Source of the DNA: a bacterium (Candidatus Blackallbacteria) CG13_big_fil_rev_8_21_14_2_50_49_14
GTDB taxonomy: Bacteria; Cyanobacteriota; Sericytochromatia; UBA7694
Direction: 5' to 3'
Assembly (NCBI GenBank): GCA_002783405.1
Contig: PFGG01000080.1
Span: forward strand, 124,001 to 188,000
DNA: 64,000 bases
A model generated the notes under the pieces. The model ran no database searches. It saw only the letters and a list, made by a program, of their open reading frames with translations, and was not told where the DNA came from. Both the position numbers and the translations under genes were made by a program. Shown here piece after piece: positions 17,857-26,802 of this stretch. Positions within the stretch are counted from its first letter, which is position 1, and each line of letters starts with the position of its first letter.

Positions 17857-18630
17857 TCAGACAAGATCCGGCTCTCTGAAAATATCGGCAAAGCGTTCTG
17901 GTGACCAATTTTTCAAGTCTGAAACTTGGCCATCCCCCAACTCCACGATGCGCCACTCACCCAGACTGTTTTGAATTAGATCCACACTGAAAAAAGGAGC
18001 AGCGATCTCCTGTAAGACTTTTTCAAGTGGCGGCGGAATTTCTGTCTCGGACTGAGGGCTGAAGGCCTTCCCTTTCCAGATAAACCAGCGGACTTCGCTT
18101 TCTGGCAACCAGGATTCCCAGCGACGGATACAAATTCCCCCTTCGATCCGACCTTTAAATTGTTTCATTTCACGCACCCATTCTTGGGCTTCTGCCAAGG
18201 TCTTTACGTGGGAGCCGTTTCCAGTATTTAAAGATTTCACATCGTCTTTTAAAAAATAGCTGTCCCAATTTAAGCTCTCCAAGATTTCAGGTAATTCTTC
18301 AGGGGTTTTGATTCTTACCGTTTCGGGGGTCCATTCTGAGAGCAGGGGATACCAATTGGGCAGGTAGTGGCAGAGGCCATACTGTTCCGGGCTTGTCAGC
18401 GGAAGAACTCCTGCTTTTGCCCACTGGGCGTAAAGATTTTGATAATCTTTTAAACTGAGCATCCAGCCCCTGTAAAGGGCCCGGATCGGCGTGTTGGGCG
18501 AAAACACCTGTCCATTCCAAACCTGAACTTGAAAACCTGCATTCTCAAGGGCTTTGGCTTCTGTTTGAAATTGAGCATCGGGTAAACGGGGTTTGAAATA
18601 ATCTGCTGGGTACAGAAAGATTGGGGTCAT
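17857..18630 (-). CDS. ATP-grasp protein (R2K-type), unknown substrate
   Basis: 257 residues without signal peptide. It matches the compact ATP-grasp R2K family: FLKDDVKSLNTGNGSHV supplies the lysine/phosphate loop, GGICIRRWESW the adenine-contacting strand, EVRWFIWKGKAF a central strand and SVDLIQNSLGEWRIVELGDGQVSDL the metal-binding end with Asp/Glu. ATP-grasp enzymes join a carboxylate to an amine or thiol through an acyl phosphate. The gene's first codons overlap the M23 peptidase stop by 4 bases, so it is translated after the cell-wall enzyme; a link with peptidoglycan or peptide metabolism is only an inference. Confidence 0.78.
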   Translation of the reverse strand: MTPIFLYPADYFKPRLPDAQFQTEAKALENAGFQVQVWNGQVFSPNTPIRALYRGWMLSLKDYQNLYAQWAKAGVLPLTSPEQYGLCHYLPNWYPLLSEWTPETVRIKTPEELPEILESLNWDSYFLKDDVKSLNTGNGSHVKTLAEAQEWVREMKQFKGRIEGGICIRRWESWLPESEVRWFIWKGKAFSPQSETEIPPPLEKVLQEIAAPFFSVDLIQNSLGEWRIVELGDGQVSDLKNWSPERFADIFREPDLV

Positions 18631-19484
18631 AAATTTTTGCGTTTTTGGACCAGGGTTTTGTTTTGTCTTATTTTCCAGCGGGCAATTTCTTCATTCTCAG
18701 GTTGAAACTCACTCAGCCAAGGTTTGAACTCGTAGTGATTGAAAAAAAGCTCAGGGTTATAGTAAATCAGACCACTGCGGAGTGGAATATCGCCGCATCC
18801 AGAAGGGCGTTGACGGCGAATGCTCTGCATTTCCCGAGCGGCCAGGTTGAGAAAATTGAAACGCAGCAAATCCTGGCCTTTGGGGGGTTGTCTGCAGATA
18901 TAAGCATAGCCCCAGGCGCCGTCTCTTACTGGAACCCGATCCATGACTTCAAAGTGAAGATGGGGATAGCCCGCTGCGCCCGTGCGCCCAACCGCCCCAA
19001 CGGTTTCGCCTGTTTTCAGCGTTTGATTCTGTTTGACCTGAATTTTGGCAAGATGGCCATAGAGCGCATAAAAACCATCGCCGTGTTGAATGACCACATA
19101 ATAGCCATAGCGTCTGTCCTGATGGGGGTGGATCATCACCACTTTGCCTTCGCTTGCAGAGACAACAGGAGCCCCCGATGTGGCCTTGATATCAATGCCG
19201 GTATGTCCACCTCGATAAATTCCGTAATACCAATAGCCATTGCCGAAGGGATTGGTTAGTTTGCCTTGAACGGGAATTTGCCAGTCATGGGGCAATTCTT
19301 TTTGGGGGAAGATATGGGTGGCTGTGGCCGATGGTTCTGGCGAAACGGGTAAAACTGCCGTTTTGTAGGTGTGCTTACCCGGATTTTTTGATTGGGAGAG
19401 GGGGTGAGAATTCAGGGGAGAACTCAAGGCACTTGCTTGAAGCACCAGCAAAACCAGAGACGTTAAAATCAGGGATAAACGCAT
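18627..19484 (-). CDS. M23-family metallopeptidase, exported
   Basis: About 285 residues from the ATG at 19484; a GTG three codons earlier (19493) is an alternative. The N-terminus (MRLSLILTSLVLLVLQASA) is a signal peptide. The LytM/M23 domain (about residues 80-190) has the zinc ligands in GHTGIDIKA and HLHFEVMD and the catalytic region YALYGHLAKI, so it should be an active peptidoglycan endopeptidase or a secreted peptidase. A C-terminal extension (FLNLAAREMQSIRRQRPSGCGD onward, in pieces) is not typical. It overlaps the ATP-grasp gene downstream by 4 bases. Confidence 0.88.
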   Translation of the reverse strand: MRLSLILTSLVLLVLQASALSSPLNSHPLSQSKNPGKHTYKTAVLPVSPEPSATATHIFPQKELPHDWQIPVQGKLTNPFGNGYWYYGIYRGGHTGIDIKATSGAPVVSASEGKVVMIHPHQDRRYGYYVVIQHGDGFYALYGHLAKIQVKQNQTLKTGETVGAVGRTGAAGYPHLHFEVMDRVPVRDGAWGYAYICRQPPKGQDLLRFNFLNLAAREMQSIRRQRPSGCGDIPLRSGLIYYNPELFFNHYEFKPWLSEFQPENEEIARWKIRQNKTLVQKRKNL

Positions 19485-19798
19485 AATCAGCACATTCTAT
19501 TTCGTATTCAGGAGGGTTTCTGACCTTTCGCATGCTTCCAGAACCGGTTGTGGGCTAGGCACAAGAGGGAGGGGGAAATTTCATGCGGGCTGTCTTTGAG
19601 ACATCCACCTGAGATGAATTATATCATTGAAATCCAGACCCTCTGTCACTGGTTTTATTTTTCTCAAGATAAAAAAATAAAAATTTACATGTCATCAACA
19701 TGTCATCAAAAGGGAGGACTTCCGCTGAATACTCTTGGTGTTTTGCAAGGGCTTCTGTTAGGTTAAAGGGCAGACAATCTTCTTGGAGGGTGATGAGT
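19485..19798. other. Divergent intergenic region with an 11-base tandem repeat
   Basis: This 314-base gap separates the M23 peptidase (minus) from the metallo-beta-lactamase-fold gene (plus). It holds a minus-strand extended -10 (TGATATAAT, 19618-19626), an A/T-rich tract (about 19665-19690) and a perfect tandem pair ACATGTCATCA at 19687-19697 and 19698-19708 that could be an operator for the plus-strand gene. No ORF with a ribosome-binding site is seen. Confidence 0.4.
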
Positions 19799-20641
19799 AT
19801 GCAAATTGGTGAATACGAAGTGGTAACGCTCGAAACAGGACGTTTTGCGCTGGATGGTGGAGCGATGTTTGGGGTGGTTCCAAAAATCATTTGGGAAAAA
19901 AAACACCCTGCTGATGAAAAAAACCGCATCGAAATGGCGATGCGTGTGGTGCTTTTGCGCTCTCAAGAGCAGGTGATTCTGATTGATACAGGCATTGGCG
20001 ATAAGCTGAGTGCCAAACAGAGACAAATTTATGGGGTTAATTTAGAACACAGTCATTTATTGAACTCGCTTGCGCAAGTGGGTTTACAGCCTGAAGATAT
20101 TAGCGATGTGATTTTGACCCATTTGCATTTTGATCATGCGGGTGGAGCGACCCGTATAGAAGATGGAAATCTAAAACCCGCTTTTCCCAAGGCCAAGTAT
20201 TGGGTGCAACGCGAAAACTGGGAATGGGCACTTCAACCCTCTGAAAAAGACAGGGCCAGTTATTTACAGGAGAATTTTGTACCTTTGCAAGCGGCTGGGC
20301 AACTGCATTTTTTGGAGGGGGCAGGTGATATTTTTCCTGGCGTTCGTGCCCGTTTGTCTCAAGGACATACAACAGGGCAGCAGTTGATTGAAATCTATGC
20401 CGAAAATCAGTTTGCAATTTATGGGGCGGATATTATCCCCATGGCAGCCCATATTGCAATTCCCTATGTGATGGGGTATGATTTGCGCCCCCTGGTAACG
20501 ATCGAAGAAAAAAAGCAGATCTTAGAAGATGTTTTGGCCCAAAATGGCATTTTGATCTTTGAACATGATCCAGAAATGAAGGCTTGTCGTCTGCGTCGGG
20601 GAGAAAAATCCATTGAAGCAGCTGAAGCTGTTGAGATTTAG
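19799..20641 (+). CDS. Metallo-beta-lactamase-fold hydrolase
   Basis: 280 residues from the ATG at 19799, chosen because GGAGGG lies 8 bases upstream; an open frame extends further back to 19700 but has no ribosome-binding site. The metal site is complete: LTHLHFDHAGG (HxHxDH), the later His in GHTTGQ, the Asp in GADIIP and the final His in FEHDPEM. The size and layout resemble the quorum-quenching lactonase and glyoxalase II-like branch (a YtnP-like enzyme is the nearest style I recognise). Cytosolic, monocistronic, convergent with the kinase gene that follows. Substrate unknown. Confidence 0.88.
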   Translation: MQIGEYEVVTLETGRFALDGGAMFGVVPKIIWEKKHPADEKNRIEMAMRVVLLRSQEQVILIDTGIGDKLSAKQRQIYGVNLEHSHLLNSLAQVGLQPEDISDVILTHLHFDHAGGATRIEDGNLKPAFPKAKYWVQRENWEWALQPSEKDRASYLQENFVPLQAAGQLHFLEGAGDIFPGVRARLSQGHTTGQQLIEIYAENQFAIYGADIIPMAAHIAIPYVMGYDLRPLVTIEEKKQILEDVLAQNGILIFEHDPEMKACRLRRGEKSIEAAEAVEI

Positions 20642-20692
20642 TGGTTTTTTTCTGTGGATTGTTTTACGTCTGTGTGCTTGAATGTCAGGCGA

Positions 20693-21826
20693 TTAAAGAG
20701 ACGGGATGACCAGTTTTTCAGGCAGTTCTAAGACAAAGCAACTGCCCTTGCCCAGTTCACTGCTGCAGCTGATTTTCCCCCCGAGAAGTGCTGTCAGTCT
20801 TTTGACAATTGACAGTCCCAATCCTGTTGAACGCTCACCATTGGGCAAAGGAGAAGACAATCTTCTGAAAGGCTTGAAGAGCTGTTCCTGTTCTGATTTT
20901 GAAATACCCGGCCCCTGATCTTCAATTTCAAACCGAATCGGATAGGGCGTTTGGGGCTGTGAGATCAGGCGCAGCCAAACCGATTGATGAGCCGGTGTAT
21001 ATTTTAGGGCGTTTGAAAATAGGTTTTCAAGGATTTGCTGTAAAGCCAGAAGATCGGTTTCGAAATGCAGGCGCTCCTGGATTTCGAGGTAGACATTGAC
21101 TTCGCGCAAACTTACCCATTCCTGGTAATGTACCAGCAGTTCTTTGAGTAAATCAGAGCCCTGCAGGCGTTCTGAATTGAGCTGCAATTTTCCTGTTTCC
21201 ATGCTTTCAAGGCTGAGAAAATTACCCACCAGGGCGTTCATCCTCTGGGCTGCGATCAGCATATTATTGAGTCTGCGTGAGCTGTTGCTGGCCAATTCCA
21301 ATTCTTTGATGCGCAGGTATTCGATGCCTGAAACAATCACCGTTAGCGGGTTTTTGAGATCATGGGCGACAATTCCCATTAACTCGCTTTTTTCACGGGT
21401 CATGCGTTCTAATTCTTGATTTTGCCAGATGATTTTGTCTTTTGCGGCTTTCAGAGAAAGATGGGTTCGGACTCTGGCCTGAAGTTCCATGGGTTCAAAG
21501 GGTTTGGTGATATAATCGACCGCTCCGAACTGCAGGCCCATGACCAGTTTTTCAGTTTCAGAGACAGCCGTGAGAAAAATGACGGGAATCTCACGCGTGA
21601 GTGGGTTTTGTTTGAGCTGTTTACAGACCTCAAAACCGTCCATTCCGGGCATATGCAAGTCCAATAAGACCAGATCAAATTTACGTTGCTGCAAGAGTTG
21701 CAGGGCATCGGCCCCCCTTTGGGCAAAGCTGAGATGGTAGCCTTCTTTTTCAAGAATCGAAGCGACCAATTGAATATTTGCAGCGATATCATCGACGATG
21801 AGTACCCGGGGGCGGAAGTCAGGCAT
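20693..21826 (-). CDS. Receiver-first histidine kinase (REC-HisKA-HATPase)
   Basis: 377 residues. A receiver domain comes first (VLIVDDIAANIQ, phospho-Asp in DLVLLDLHMP, TKPFEPMEL), then HisKA with VAHDLKNPLTVIVSG and a HATPase with NLFSNALKYT and STGLGLSIVKRL. It lacks membrane segments. This order suits a kinase switched by phosphotransfer from another kinase, and the likely donor is the large hybrid kinase whose end overlaps this gene by 8 bases. Last gene of the peptide/radical-SAM/kinase block. A second gene with the same architecture is at 49924-51069. Confidence 0.92.
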   Translation of the reverse strand: MPDFRPRVLIVDDIAANIQLVASILEKEGYHLSFAQRGADALQLLQQRKFDLVLLDLHMPGMDGFEVCKQLKQNPLTREIPVIFLTAVSETEKLVMGLQFGAVDYITKPFEPMELQARVRTHLSLKAAKDKIIWQNQELERMTREKSELMGIVAHDLKNPLTVIVSGIEYLRIKELELASNSSRRLNNMLIAAQRMNALVGNFLSLESMETGKLQLNSERLQGSDLLKELLVHYQEWVSLREVNVYLEIQERLHFETDLLALQQILENLFSNALKYTPAHQSVWLRLISQPQTPYPIRFEIEDQGPGISKSEQEQLFKPFRRLSSPLPNGERSTGLGLSIVKRLTALLGGKISCSSELGKGSCFVLELPEKLVIPSL

Positions 21827-24800
21827 TGGGGGGCGGCTCCTCTGGTTTTGACTGGGCCAGCTCAGGAAAAATCGCCAAAATTTGGTTAATTTTTTCGATA
21901 TGGTAATCTGCTACCGCATCTAATAATTGGCGTGAATAATCTACCACAGGAAGAATAGAGGCCTGCTCAGCCAGTTCATTCAATTCCTCTGCGAAGGCCT
22001 TGATATCTTCAAAAGAACCACTTTGTACAACGGTCAGCCAGCGGTCTGTCAGAATTTCCTGCAATTGTTTTTTTAAAATACTGGCTCCCGTTTGAAAATT
22101 AGAGGGGTAAAAACTTTCAGGTTCTTCACTGACCCATTCGGGTAGGGAGTCTAAAAATTTACTCAGACAGCGAAAGAGGCTTTCTCGGGAAATGGGTTTG
22201 TGTAAAAAATCGCGAAAACCTGAACGCTCGATATCTTCGGGAGCAAGTAAAGAGGCCGAGACTGCAATCACAGGAATAGAATCCAGTTCGGGGGTTTGCT
22301 GAAGACGATAAATAAAATCAAACCCATTGCTATGCGGCATAAAGATATCCAGCAGAATCAGATCGGGTTGAAAGCTCAATGCTGTTTGATAGGCACTTTC
22401 TGAGTCTTCGGCCTCGCGCAGGATAAAGGCCTGTTCTGTCAGATATTCGCGTAAGAGTTCACGGTTATTGGGAAGGTCATCCACAATCAGGATTTTTTTT
22501 CCTTCTGAAAAATTCCAGCGGTTGAACTGAAATTCTGAATTGGATTTTGGTTCTTCAGCCGAAACGATCGAAATATCGGGCAACCTGATTGTAAAACTGC
22601 TGCCTTTATGGGGTTCGCTTTCGACCCAGATGGTTCCCCCCATCATCTCCACCAAGCGTTTTGATATCGTCAGTCCCAACCCTGTTCCGCCAAAATGTTT
22701 GGCTGCTTGCCCATCCTGTTGGGTAAAGGCTTCAAAAACCCCTTGCAGGGATTCAGGGGCAATCCCGATCCCTGAATCTTCAACTTTGAGAATTAAATCA
22801 AGGCTCTCTGTGTTCATTCGCGCGGCTTCTGCTTTGAGCCTGATCCAACCTGATTGGGTAAATTTGACGGCATTTCCCAAGAGATTAAAGAGGACCTGTC
22901 TCAGGCGAATTTCATCGAGCAGCATTTGTTCAGGTAAATGCTCTTGAATGGCGAGTTTAAAGTGCAGCCCTTTTTCCTGAAGCTTGAGTTGAAAGATCTG
23001 TTCGGTATCCTGCAGTATTTTGTGGATAAAAACGGGTTCAGGTTTAATATCCAGTTTGCCAGCTTCGATTTTTGAAAGGTCAAGAATATCATTGATGAGT
23101 GTTAAAAGATTGCGACCGCTGGATTTGATCGCTCTGAGATAGCGCTTTAAACGGGGATCGTCAATCAATTCATCGAGCAGATCCGAGAAGCCCAGCACGG
23201 CATTCATGGGGGTTCTGATTTCGTGAGAGATATTGGCGAGAAATTCTGATTTGGCTTGATTGGCTTTTTCTGCTGCTTCTTTGGCAATTTGTAATTCGGA
23301 AGTGCGTTCCTGTACTCTTTGTTCCAGTTCTTGATTCAAGCTGCGCAGGGTTTCTTCGATCTGTTTTCGGGCTGTAATATCATGAATAATAATCACGCAG
23401 CCTGTAACCTCATGCTGTTCATTCAGCACAGGGTTGAACATGAATTCAAAATAAAAATCCTGCCCCTTGTGGATTTCTTTGCGTTCTACGATTTGGTTTT
23501 GACCCATCAGGGCCCGGTCAAGCGCTTGGTTCCACAGCTTCTGTATCTCGGGGGGATGTCTCTGAATCAGTTTTTTGATACTCATGCCCTGATCGATGGA
23601 AACCCCTGAAAGCTCTTCGAGCTTATCGCGGAAGCGTGAGTTCAGGGTTACAATTTCAAGTTTTGGATTGATAAAGACAATGCTGTCACCGCTGTTTTCT
23701 ATCATCGAAAGCAAATTTTGACGGCTTTGCTGTACTTCAAAATGTGCTCTTTTCAGTTCGCTAATATCACGGGAATTAAACGAAACTGCCCAGACCTCGT
23801 GGGCCTGATTGAAAATGGGGTGAAAACTTACGTGGAACCAGTGGGTCTGCTCTGGACTGAGCTGATAATCCACTTCAAGAATGACTTTTTCACCTTTTAA
23901 AGCGCTTTGAAAACTGCTTTGAAACCGAGCTGCACAGGGTAAACTCTCGGGGTGAAAGGGAGAGCCAATTTTGAGTTCTTCATTGAGAAAATCTTGAAGA
24001 CCTTGCTGGGCAACTTCATTAAACGCCAAGACGCGAAGTTCTTTATCAAGCAAGATATTGCTGTCTGTGGTGCTGTTATAGACTGCGCTCAATTTGTGTT
24101 CTGAAATCTGAAGTTCTTCCAAGAGCTGTTTCTGTACACTGATATCTTTGCTGTTCGAGGCATATCCCATGGGGTGACCATCTGTACCCTGAATCAGAGA
24201 AACTGTCAGTAGGGCGTGAAACACAGAGTTGTCTTTGCGGCGTTGAATCAGCGTACCAGACCATCCCCCCTGGCTGACGATACTGTCGATGATTTCCTGG
24301 GTATGCAGGGTTAAATGAGAATTGAAGATATCGACATGTTTCCCTATCAATTCTCCTGAGTCATAGCCATAAAGTTGCTCTGCTGCGGGGTTGGCATAAA
24401 TGACATGACCCGTCATATCGGCGAAGACAACGGCTTCCCAGTTTTGTTGTAAAATCTGCTCAAAGGCTTTGAGACGTTGGGAATTTATATACTTTTCGGT
24501 AATATCGCGTGCAACCACCACAATGAAATCGGGGATTTGATCCATTTCCGGCGGCCAAAGTGAGGTGGTGGTCTGTAAATAGCGCAGGCTGCCATCTGGA
24601 AACTCAATCCGGTAGGTGGCATCTCCGCGCCGATTTTGCTGGAGATCCAGGTAGAGCTTTTCTTCTTCGCTGTGACTGAGACAGGTATAGGGATAGAGCT
24701 GATCAATTCTGCGCCCCATGGCCTCAGACTGTTTAATTCCATAGAAAAGCTCTGCTTCCTGGTTCCAGAAGATAATTTCTTGGGCAGCATTGCAAATAAT

Positions 24801-24869
24801 CACCAAATCGCTCAGTCCTTCTAGAATTTGAGGCAAAAATGCCGTTAAACTCTCAGATTGGAAGGACAT
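21819..24869 (-). CDS. Multi-PAS hybrid histidine kinase
   Basis: 1016 residues from the ATG at 24869, chosen because AAGGAG lies 7 bases upstream; a longer frame to 24932 is unlikely. About four PAS/PAC domains (residues 15-500) precede a coiled coil, HisKA with NISHEIRTPMNAVLG, HATPase with NLLGNAVKFT and GTGLGLTISKRL, a receiver (ILIVDDLPNNR, Asp in LILLDIFMP, HKPISRESL) and a helical tail that resembles HPt-like modules but shows no clear phospho-His. No membrane helices, so the signal should be cytosolic. The start overlaps the upstream radical SAM gene by 17 bases. Confidence 0.92.
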   Translation of the reverse strand: MSFQSESLTAFLPQILEGLSDLVIICNAAQEIIFWNQEAELFYGIKQSEAMGRRIDQLYPYTCLSHSEEEKLYLDLQQNRRGDATYRIEFPDGSLRYLQTTTSLWPPEMDQIPDFIVVVARDITEKYINSQRLKAFEQILQQNWEAVVFADMTGHVIYANPAAEQLYGYDSGELIGKHVDIFNSHLTLHTQEIIDSIVSQGGWSGTLIQRRKDNSVFHALLTVSLIQGTDGHPMGYASNSKDISVQKQLLEELQISEHKLSAVYNSTTDSNILLDKELRVLAFNEVAQQGLQDFLNEELKIGSPFHPESLPCAARFQSSFQSALKGEKVILEVDYQLSPEQTHWFHVSFHPIFNQAHEVWAVSFNSRDISELKRAHFEVQQSRQNLLSMIENSGDSIVFINPKLEIVTLNSRFRDKLEELSGVSIDQGMSIKKLIQRHPPEIQKLWNQALDRALMGQNQIVERKEIHKGQDFYFEFMFNPVLNEQHEVTGCVIIIHDITARKQIEETLRSLNQELEQRVQERTSELQIAKEAAEKANQAKSEFLANISHEIRTPMNAVLGFSDLLDELIDDPRLKRYLRAIKSSGRNLLTLINDILDLSKIEAGKLDIKPEPVFIHKILQDTEQIFQLKLQEKGLHFKLAIQEHLPEQMLLDEIRLRQVLFNLLGNAVKFTQSGWIRLKAEAARMNTESLDLILKVEDSGIGIAPESLQGVFEAFTQQDGQAAKHFGGTGLGLTISKRLVEMMGGTIWVESEPHKGSSFTIRLPDISIVSAEEPKSNSEFQFNRWNFSEGKKILIVDDLPNNRELLREYLTEQAFILREAEDSESAYQTALSFQPDLILLDIFMPHSNGFDFIYRLQQTPELDSIPVIAVSASLLAPEDIERSGFRDFLHKPISRESLFRCLSKFLDSLPEWVSEEPESFYPSNFQTGASILKKQLQEILTDRWLTVVQSGSFEDIKAFAEELNELAEQASILPVVDYSRQLLDAVADYHIEKINQILAIFPELAQSKPEEPPPNA

Positions 24870-26802
24870 GGGGGGGCTCCTTGGGATGGGGTTTTGCTTC
24901 TGCATTTTGACTGATTTTTCCTGGGGATACAAGTTCCCGTGGGAGCCAAAAATGGGTAAAACTGTGAATCTGCAGATCTTCAGGTTGCCCGAGTAGGGAG
25001 AATAATTTTAGCAGGGAAGGATCGGGTTCATGCTGGGATACATGTGGAACGATCCCCGCTTGCTGATACCCTTTGTTTTCGAAAAGTTCTTGCAGGCTGC
25101 GCCGGGTAAAATAGCGTAGGTTTCTGCGTTGACGGGTGCCATAAATGCCTTCTTCCCATTTGCCCAATAAAAGCAGGGCCCAGCTATAGTAAAAGCCGAT
25201 ATTTTGAGACAGGCAGATCAAGGGAAGATCTGTCGGCAGGCTTTCAAGCCAGGTTTCAGGAGCCCGTTTCTGCTCGAGACTGTAGTAAAGCAGAAGGGCA
25301 TCCAGATCCTCTGGCCAGAGCTGGGGGTCGCGGGGCAGGTAAACAAACTGGGAGGTTGGCGGTAGATGCGTTTCTCTTTCACTCAGAATGCCTACTTTTT
25401 TCCAACCCTTTTGCTCACAACTGGAAAGGATGTATTCTGGCCATTGCCAGCGCTCAAAGGCCGTGAGCTCTCTTAAAAAACTTTGTTCTCTGTAATAGCG
25501 GTCATTTAAAAAGGTTTCTAATTTCTTAAAGGCCCGATAGGCTATTTCATAACTTTCTTCACTGTAATGCCGGTTGAGCATGACACTTTGGCCCCGCTGG
25601 TATTCCAGATTCAGCACGCGGAAATCGAGGTTTTCTGGAATCAGGCCTTCAGCTTGGGCTTCGTCCCAGACCCGTGTGCCGGGGAAAGGAGTCATATGGC
25701 TGAAATAGACAGAGGCCAGCCGATCAAGGTGTGCTCTTACAAAATGATAGGTTTTGTGAAGATCGTGAAGGGTTTCGTTTTGCGAGCCAATGATAAAATT
25801 TCCGTGGGCATAAATTCCGAAGTTTTCACACAGTGCCAAGACTCTTTCGTAATCGGCCTGGCGGGTTCCCACCCCTTTTAAATCTTTGATCAGGGCATCT
25901 GAAGCGGCTTCAAAACCAAAACTGATCATCAGCACATTCATATCCCGCAGCAGGCGACACATGTCTGGGGTCAGGGTATTGGAACGCGAAGAACAAAAGA
26001 AAAAGAAGCGTTTGTGCAAGCCTGCAGCCCGAATGGCGCTTACCAATTCTTCAAGTCGACTTTTTTTAAGTGTAAACAGATCATCTGAGAGGGTAATATC
26101 TGTGGCTTCAGGAAATTGATGTGCGATGGCTTCCAGTTCTGCAACCACCCATTGGGGGCTGTGAAAACGCCATTGGGGGTTCACCAGGGGCGCAGAACAA
26201 AAAGAGCAGCGATAGGGGCAACCGCGTGCAGTATGAATATGCAGAATGGGTTTGAAATCAGGCCAGATTTTTTGCATAGGGGCAAACATTAACTGGCGAT
26301 CTGGGTGGGCCAATTGATCGAGGTTTTGAATCGCTGGGCAACGCCCTTGGCTGATGACTTTGCCCTGCTCTCGAAAGGTGACACCCGTGATCCCCTTTAA
26401 GGATTCAGGCCTAAAATTTTTTGCTTTCACCAGGCGTACCAGTTTTAAAAAGACTTCTTCGCCTTCCCCGGCGACACCAGCCTCAAATTCAAGCGGTAGA
26501 TCAGCTGGATTGGAGGCAATATGTGCGCCGCCCAAGATCAGGGGAACTTGGAGTATTTTTAATTCGTTGGCAAAGCTGCGGGCCAGGGGCAGGGTTTCGG
26601 TATAGGCTGAAATGCCGATCAGATCAGGCTGCCAATTGATGAGTTCTTCCGTACGAATGGCGATTAACACTTCACAGTCTGGTTCTTCCTGTTTGAGCCA
26701 GGCGGCAAGATAGCCCAGCCCCAATGAACCAATCATCTGACTGCGGGGCTGTTGAAAATTATCCACATAGAGTAGGCCTATGCGCAGGGGGCGAGGGCTC
26801 AT
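24853..26802 (-). CDS. B12-binding radical SAM protein with methyltransferase-like C-terminus (second of tandem pair)
   Basis: 649 residues. Residues about 5-150 form a cobalamin-binding-type Rossmann domain (DLIGISAYTETLPLARSF, LILGGAHIASNP, VAGEGEEVF) without the DxHxxG base-off motif. The radical SAM core has CPYRCSFCSAP and FGFEAASDALIKDLKG. The last 190 residues resemble the second half of a class I methyltransferase (LICLSQNIGFYYSWALLLLG, then LRYFTRRSLQELF), but the SAM-binding ExGxG motif is not recognisable, so this part may be structural. It overlaps the upstream radical SAM gene by 4 bases and the downstream kinase by 17. Substrate unknown. Confidence 0.88.
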   Translation of the reverse strand: MSPRPLRIGLLYVDNFQQPRSQMIGSLGLGYLAAWLKQEEPDCEVLIAIRTEELINWQPDLIGISAYTETLPLARSFANELKILQVPLILGGAHIASNPADLPLEFEAGVAGEGEEVFLKLVRLVKAKNFRPESLKGITGVTFREQGKVISQGRCPAIQNLDQLAHPDRQLMFAPMQKIWPDFKPILHIHTARGCPYRCSFCSAPLVNPQWRFHSPQWVVAELEAIAHQFPEATDITLSDDLFTLKKSRLEELVSAIRAAGLHKRFFFFCSSRSNTLTPDMCRLLRDMNVLMISFGFEAASDALIKDLKGVGTRQADYERVLALCENFGIYAHGNFIIGSQNETLHDLHKTYHFVRAHLDRLASVYFSHMTPFPGTRVWDEAQAEGLIPENLDFRVLNLEYQRGQSVMLNRHYSEESYEIAYRAFKKLETFLNDRYYREQSFLRELTAFERWQWPEYILSSCEQKGWKKVGILSERETHLPPTSQFVYLPRDPQLWPEDLDALLLYYSLEQKRAPETWLESLPTDLPLICLSQNIGFYYSWALLLLGKWEEGIYGTRQRRNLRYFTRRSLQELFENKGYQQAGIVPHVSQHEPDPSLLKLFSLLGQPEDLQIHSFTHFWLPRELVSPGKISQNAEAKPHPKEPPHVLPI

